A stretch of DNA of 64,000 nucleotides, taken from assembly GCF_014204985.1 (NCBI RefSeq), contig NZ_JACHMP010000001.1, forward strand, positions 7,688,001 to 7,752,000, written 5' to 3'. The DNA is from Streptosporangium becharense (GTDB lineage Bacteria > Actinomycetota > Actinomycetes > Streptosporangiales > Streptosporangiaceae). The position numbers and the translations under genes are program-made. Below, in pieces: positions 59,722-64,000 of this stretch; positions within the stretch are counted from its first letter, which is position 1; each line of letters begins with the position of its first letter. The notes beneath the pieces are model-generated. The model searched no databases, was not told the DNA's origin, and saw nothing but the letters and a program-made list of their open reading frames with translations.

Positions 59722-59934
59722 ATCACAGGATCAGCCGCCTGTTCCGACAGGGTGCTCGCCAGACAGTGGGCGAGCACCTCGCGCGGATGGCCGCCGATGA
59801 CCTGCGCTCGACGAGCGAATTCGTCTACCCGCGCAGCCTCCGCGACCTCATCATCAATGTCCTCCTCGCCGACGTGCCCCATCGACCTGTCGTTATTCAG
59901 AGACCCGCTTTGGACCCAGGGCCGCCGGGCAGAC

Positions 59935-60510
59935 GGCACCGCCCGGCCCTGCCCACCTGCTCGCCGCCCAGGCCGGCGCACACGCCCGCGCCGTCGCCCA
60001 CGACGGCGACGGTCTTGCTGGGACCGGCCTCGGCGGCGACTGCGGCGAACCAGCCGGTGCCCAGCACGTCGGAGGCGGTCAGCAGGCTCGGGATGAGGTC
60101 GGCGTCGGGCATGGCGGGGTGGCGACCAGGGTGCCGTCGGCGAGCGGGATGCGGGCGTACTGGGCCTGGGTACCGATGGCGCCGATCAGTTCGGCGTGCA
60201 CACACCGGGACTGGTAGCCGGCCCGGCAGATCTCGCAGGTGTTGTCGGAGGCGAAGAACGATCCGACGACGAAGTCCCCGACCTTGATCGTCTCGACCTG
60301 GTCGCCGATCTGTTCGACCACGCCGACGTACTCGTGTCCCATCGGCACCGGCTCGTCAGACTTGTCCACGCCCCGATAGGGCCACAGGTCAGAGCCGCAG
60401 GCACACGCCGCGGTGACGCGGATGATCGCGTCGGTGGGATGGACGATCGCTGGGTCGGGGCGGTCCTCGACGCGTGCGTCGCCGGGGCCGTGCAGAACCA
60501 CTCCACGCAT
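59935..60510 (-). pseudogene. Zinc-dependent alcohol dehydrogenase, frameshifted and truncated
   Basis: From ATG 60510: MRGVVLHGPGDARVEDRPDP, ACACGSDLWPYRGV (catalytic zinc Cys), VPMGHEYVGVVEQIG, and the structural-zinc region DNTCEICRAGYQSRC. Near 60115 the frame shifts, continuing MPDADLIPSLLTASDVLGTG and WFAAVAAEAGPSKTVAVVGD. The NAD-binding Rossmann fold is cut off just after it starts. About half of a 340-residue enzyme remains. Confidence 0.75.
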
Positions 60511-60769
60511 GAGTGGTGTCTCCTTCAAAGGTGTCAGGTGATGGCGGCGGATCTCCGGACGCGTTGCGCGTCCGAATTCTGCCTCGGAAGGTGCCTCGCC
60601 GACCAGCGGCCAGACGCCCCGGTCGAAACGGTGCCGGCAGCGTGCCCGCACGGTTCCCCCACCAAAGGGGGCACTTTTCTCTGGTGGGCGCGGCATGAAC
60701 AGGCGAGAGGATCTCTTTCCCGGCATTTCGCCGGGAGTTGCGAAAGCCCCGGCGTCCGCACGACGTGGC

Positions 60770-61655
60770 TCACCGCGTCGGCGCGGCGGCGAGCTCGGGT
60801 TCGTCGGTTTGGTACGGCTGTGCCGGACGTGCGCGACGCCGAGGGGCGAGGGCGGTGCACGCGGCCGCCGCGAGCGCGACCGAGACGACGGTGACGATCG
60901 CGAGGGACAGCATGCTGGCCGCCCCGGCCAGGCCGACGAACGGGGCGGCGACGCCGCCGAAGGCGAAGCGCGCCATGCCCAGCAGCGAGGAGGCGGTGCC
61001 CGCCATGTGCGGGTAGCCGGCCAGGGCCAGCGTCGTCGCGGGCGGGGTGGTGGCGGCCACGCCGCTGACCATGACCAGCAGCGACACGACCACCACGGCC
61101 AACGGCAGCGCCGACAACCCCGCTGCCAGCAGCCCGAGCGCACCGAGAGCGCACATCACCAGGCCCGCGGCCAGGGTGCCGCGCACGCTCCACCGTTCGC
61201 TGCTGCGCCCGGCCAGGTAGCCGAAGACCATGAACCCGGCCGAGTTCAGCCCGAAGGCGAGCGCGTACTGCTGCGGCGACAGACCGTAGATGCCCTGCAG
61301 GACATAGGTGGCTCCGGCCAAGTAGGCGAACAGGGCGGCATTGACGAAGCCCTGCAGCAGCACCGCGCCGGTGAACACCCGGTCGGAAAGCAGGCTGCGG
61401 AAGTCGCGGCCGGTCTGCGCGAAACCGCCGGTCGTGCGGTTGCCCGACGGCAGGGTCTCCCGGTAGCCGAAGGCGATGAGCGCCAGGATGGCCGCGCCGA
61501 TTACGGCGAGGAACGTGAACAGACCGCGCCAGTCGGTGACCCTGGCCAGCTGGCCGCCCAGCAGCGGCCCGACGATGGCGGCCAGGCCGCCGAGCACGGT
61601 CATGCGGCCGTAGTAGCGGATGAGCTGCCCGCCGAAGTAGAGGTCACGCCCGAGG
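60770..61655 (-). pseudogene. MFS drug-efflux transporter (Bcr/CflA type), N-terminus deleted
   Basis: The minus-strand frame reads RDLYFGGQLIRYYGRMTVLG, LAAIVGPLLGGQLARVTDWR and GLFTFLAVIGAAILALIAFG and continues to a normal end at 60770. The first four helices (about 125 residues) are missing: the sequence before RDLY is the start of the XRE remnant on the other strand. No start codon is available at the junction. It is not a working transporter. Confidence 0.75.
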
Positions 61656-62488
61656 AGGCCGGCATCCCCGGTGGCTCCAACAGGCGCGTGCCCGGCCTGC
61701 GCCGTACCGAGGTCGCCATCCTCGCCGGGGTGAGCGTCGAGTACTACGCCAAACTCGAACGCGGCCAGATCGCCGGTGCGTCCGCGTCCGTTCTGGAGGC
61801 GATCGCGCGGGCGCTGCACCTGGACGACACCGAGCGCACCCACCTGTTCGACCTGGCGCGTGCCGCCGACGGTATCCCCGCCTCCGGCCGGCCGCGCCGC
61901 CGTGCCACCCGGCAGAGCGCCTCCCGGCCGAGCCTGCACTGGGCGCTGGACGCCATCACCGACGGCATCGCCTTCGTCCGCGACCCGCGCCAGAACCTGC
62001 TGGCGGCCAACGCGCTCGGCCGCCGCTTCTACGCGCCCGTCATCGGGGACGGCGGACGCACTCCCAACCTGGCCCGCTTCCAGTTTCTCGACCCCGCCTC
62101 ACGCGACTTCTACCCCGACTGGGACCTGTTCGCCGAGATGTGCGTCGCGATCATGCGCGCCGAAGCGGGACGCGACCCGCACGACCGCGCCCTGCAGGAC
62201 CTCGTTGGCGAACTCTCCACCCGAAGCGACACCTTTCGCACCCTGTGGGCCGCGCACGACGTGCGCACCCACGGCACGGGCACCAAGCGCTTCCACCATC
62301 CCGAGGTGGGGGAACTCCTGCTCGCCTACGAAGAACTCGCCATCACCGCCGAACCCGGACTCGTGCTCATCATCTACACCACCGAGCCCGGCTCCCCCTC
62401 CGCCGAACGCCTGCGCCTGCTCACCTCCCTGGCCGCCGGGCAGCCGACACACGCCGGCGACGAAGCCGCCACCACCTCTCCAGGATCG
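61643..62488 (+). pseudogene. XRE-family regulator (MmyB-like ligand domain), N-terminus deleted
   Basis: The frame opens VTPEEAGIPGGSNRRVPGLR, RTEVAILAGVSVEYYAKLER (helix-turn-helix) and continues with the MmyB domain (LHWALDAITDGIAFVRDPRQ, NLARFQFLDPASRDFYPDWD, VGELLLAYEELAIT). About 15-20 N-terminal residues and the start codon are missing. It abuts the truncated MFS gene head to head, and its 3' end runs into a Tn3 transposase tail near 62485. An in-frame upstream GTG could allow a chimeric protein, but this is unlikely. Confidence 0.7.
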
Positions 62489-62571
62489 CGCCTTCGTGGG
62501 CATACAGCAGGTCCCGCTGCAGCGCGTGCAGCGACTCGCCCTTGCTGAGCCGGCGGGGGATCTCGCGACGA
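62481..62571 (-). pseudogene. Tn3-family transposase, C-terminal fragment
   Basis: On the minus strand REIPRRLSKGESLHALQRDL followed by LYAHEGAILE is the conserved C-terminal helix segment of Tn3-family transposases. Only some 30 residues remain. It is opposite in orientation to the N-terminal remnant at 57337. Confidence 0.7.
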
Positions 62572-62734
62572 CAAGCGGGGGCGAGAGGAAGACCCCGCCC
62601 CGCCCCCGCCCCCGGCTCGATCCCGGCCGGTGCCCGCCGCCGGTCAAGTCCGCTGCCTCGCCGCGCTCGGCGCCGACTGGACAGCCGGCCGCGCACCGGC
62701 CGGGCATGCCGTGGGGGCGGGGCCGAGAATCGAA

Positions 62735-63241
62735 TCAGTCCGCCTCCCCCGCGCGAGCCTCTCGCCAGACCGGGCTGTCGAGGAAGTGGTTGTCGAAGCG
62801 TTCCTGTGAGGCGAGCAGCTCGTCCAGTGTGGCCTCGCCCCTGCTCAGGCGCGCCAGGAGCCGGAAGTAGTCGAACCTCTCGATCCCGGGGGTGATGACG
62901 ATCAGCAGATCGGCACCGGCGCCCGGTGCGGCTCCGAAGGCGTGCGGCATGTTCGGCGGGACGACGACCAGGTCGCCCTCCCCCGCCGTCACGACACGCT
63001 CGCCCGCGAGGATCTGAACCTCGCCGTCGAGGACGTAGAACAGCTCCGACGCACTCGTGTGGTGGTGCGGAAGCGCGCCGTCGGCACCCCGCGCCAGCGT
63101 CACACGCATGGTGCTGAGCGCGCCGCCGGTGGTGCTGGAGTCAGCCAGAAGCGTGAGGTTGACGGCGGACTGCTCGACGACCTCGGCGTCCGCGGCGCGC
63201 ACCAGGACGGCGTCCCGATCGACCGGTGATACGAGCGACAT
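62735..63241 (-). CDS. Cupin-domain protein
   Basis: A 168-residue intact cupin in an otherwise decayed region. ALPHHHTSASELFYVLDGEV is motif 1 with His ligands and Glu, and VVVPPNMPHAFGAAPG motif 2 with the last His. AAGAAGG precedes ATG 63241. It is similar to quercetinase-like small cupins. Function unknown. Confidence 0.88.
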   Translation of the reverse strand: MSLVSPVDRDAVLVRAADAEVVEQSAVNLTLLADSSTTGGALSTMRVTLARGADGALPHHHTSASELFYVLDGEVQILAGERVVTAGEGDLVVVPPNMPHAFGAAPGAGADLLIVITPGIERFDYFRLLARLSRGEATLDELLASQERFDNHFLDSPVWREARAGEAD

Positions 63242-63309
63242 ATCGGCCTTCTTTCAAGATATTTAATTACACGCCAGATAGTACGGCGCGGAACCACCTG
63301 ATCAGGAAA

Positions 63310-63589
63310 CACTCCGGCGCGCAGTCCAGGGAGCGGGCTTTGATTGATGACACCAGATGGCGGTGAATTCGAGCGTTGAGAAGTCGGGCGACGGGTTCTG
63401 GTCGGCGGTCTCCCAGTACAGCATGGTCTCGTACAGCCGTCGTCCCAGCAGATGGACGTCGGCCTTGCGTACCTTGTCGGTGGCGAGGTTGAAGACCTCC
63501 TCGTCGAGTGCCGTTCAGTCGAAGCCGCCGTCCGGTCCGATGACGTAGCCGTCCAGCGACACGGCCATTGAGTAGGTCACGCTGCGCAT
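63310..63589 (-). pseudogene. Dihydrofolate-reductase-like (RibD C-terminal) protein, internal stop and truncated
   Basis: ATG 63589 (GGGGAGGA upstream) reads RSVTYSMAVSLDGYVIGPDG then GFD and a TGA where homologues have Trp. It continues FNLATDKVRKADVHLLGRRL and YETMLYWETADQNPSPDF. Similarity stops after about 85 residues. Single-base nonsense plus 3' loss make it inactive. Confidence 0.7.
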
Positions 63590-63799
63590 CAGAAGTCCTC
63601 CCCGGTAACGGGTTCAACGGTGCGAGCTCCGGACGCCGCACCCAGACTGTTGCACTGATCACTGACAGTTTTCCGCGCGCAACACACGCCGTACGGCGAT
63701 GCCACCGGCCCCTCTCTGTCAGTCTCCTGTGAGACAGGGGACGCATGAGTCCTTCTGATGTGAAGCAGGGCGCGAGACAGGACGATCAAGACAGTGACG

Positions 63800-64000
63800 A
63801 TGACCCTCGCCGACCAGACCGCCATGACCGGGCAGGATGGTCGCGTGACCGAACAGCAGCCGGGCCGGCCCAAGCGGCGCACCTTCACCAAGGCCTACAA
63901 GGCGCGGATCCTGGCGGCCTTCGACGCCCTGCCCGAGGGCAGCGCCGAGCGCGGCGCCCTGCTGCGCAAGGAACGGCTGTACCACTCCCACATCGAGCAC
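63800..64000 (+). mobile_element. IS3-family transposase OrfA, partial at the window end
   Basis: From ATG 63800 the frame is open to the last base (67 codons): RPKRRTFTKAYKARILAAFD and ERGALLRKERLYHSHIEH match the start of IS3-type OrfA transposases (helix-turn-helix, family mark FTxxYKxxIL). The rest lies outside the window. GTG 63794 is a possible start. Confidence 0.75.

Noticed and set aside
59722..59934. Short open frames on both strands between the DUF6461-like gene and the dehydrogenase remnant
   Set aside because: Neither strand gives a recognisable motif or ribosome site; probably gene debris.
60695..61640. Upstream part of the long plus-strand frame ending at 62548
   Set aside because: It is antisense to the MFS remnant; only the part after about 61643 matches an XRE regulator, so a genuine 617-residue protein is not supported.
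1..64000. CRISPR arrays, rRNA and tRNA genes
   Set aside because: No regularly spaced repeats of suitable length and no tRNA-like cloverleaf or rRNA segment was recognised by eye; a tRNA could still be missed without a covariance search.

Overview
The window is very GC-rich DNA from an actinomycete. GTG and TTG starts are common, genes are packed in short operons with 4-base ATGA/GTGA overlaps, and the families seen (LuxR, TetR, GntR, PadR and XRE regulators, WD40 protein kinases, SpoIIE/STAS partner switching, hemerythrin-like proteins) are typical of Streptosporangiales/Streptomycetales. The exact genus cannot be read from the sequence. No rRNA, tRNA or CRISPR array was recognised.

Layout. 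(1) 1-5566: a tight plus-strand catabolic operon: the end of a carbon-nitrogen hydrolase, two proteins resembling plant red chlorophyll catabolite reductase (RCCR) on either side of a Rieske mononuclear-iron oxygenase, a membrane protein, an Asp/Glu-racemase-fold enzyme of the arylmalonate-decarboxylase type, and a secreted alpha/beta hydrolase. This looks like a bacterial counterpart of the plant pheophorbide a oxygenase/RCCR pathway, or another tetrapyrrole or aromatic catabolic system, and is one of the two main leads. (2) 5595-10734: a TrmB/LuxR regulator, small proteins including a frameshifted secreted peptide, a PLP lyase, a decayed VOC/TldD fusion, and a PadR regulator with two mirror-image operators. 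(3) 10819-15558: a second catabolic operon (HMG-CoA-lyase family, GntR, class III CoA transferase, isochorismatase-family hydrolase) and another secreted alpha/beta hydrolase. (4) 15537-26313: regulators, a flavin amine oxidase, a small HEIGH metalloprotease, a two-component system, a secreted tripeptidyl aminopeptidase and a kinase-WD40 receptor. (5) 26608-39286: a DUF1876 protein, CspA with a hairpin-bearing leader, an Lrp-AzlCD exporter unit, a PLP decarboxylase, a lone tyrosine recombinase, a TetR-carboxylesterase pair with palindromic operators, a nitronate monooxygenase, and an ArsR-rhodanese plus MFS operon.

(6) 39434-57178: Nudix hydrolase, lipoprotein, zinc-ribbon protein, a lone BtrH-like protein, hemerythrin, a possibly iron-regulated methyltransferase-cupin pair, an SMR pump, a radical SAM protein, an L,D-transpeptidase, and the second main lead: an operon of PAS-GAF-PP2C phosphatase, a cobalamin-binding protein carrying the Wx9EH light-sensing signature, and a STAS anti-anti-sigma factor. 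RecD-type helicase and RtcB follow.

(7) 57212-64000: a decayed mobile island. It opens with a Tn3-type terminal repeat and a broken Tn3 transposase, then holds frameshifted or truncated genes (DUF6461-like protein, zinc alcohol dehydrogenase, MFS, XRE regulator, a dihydrofolate-reductase-like remnant), an opposite-facing Tn3 transposase tail, an intact cupin gene, and the start of an IS3-type transposase at the window edge. Several disruptions sit at or near short homopolymer runs, so some may be sequencing errors; the truncations at shared junctions are structural.
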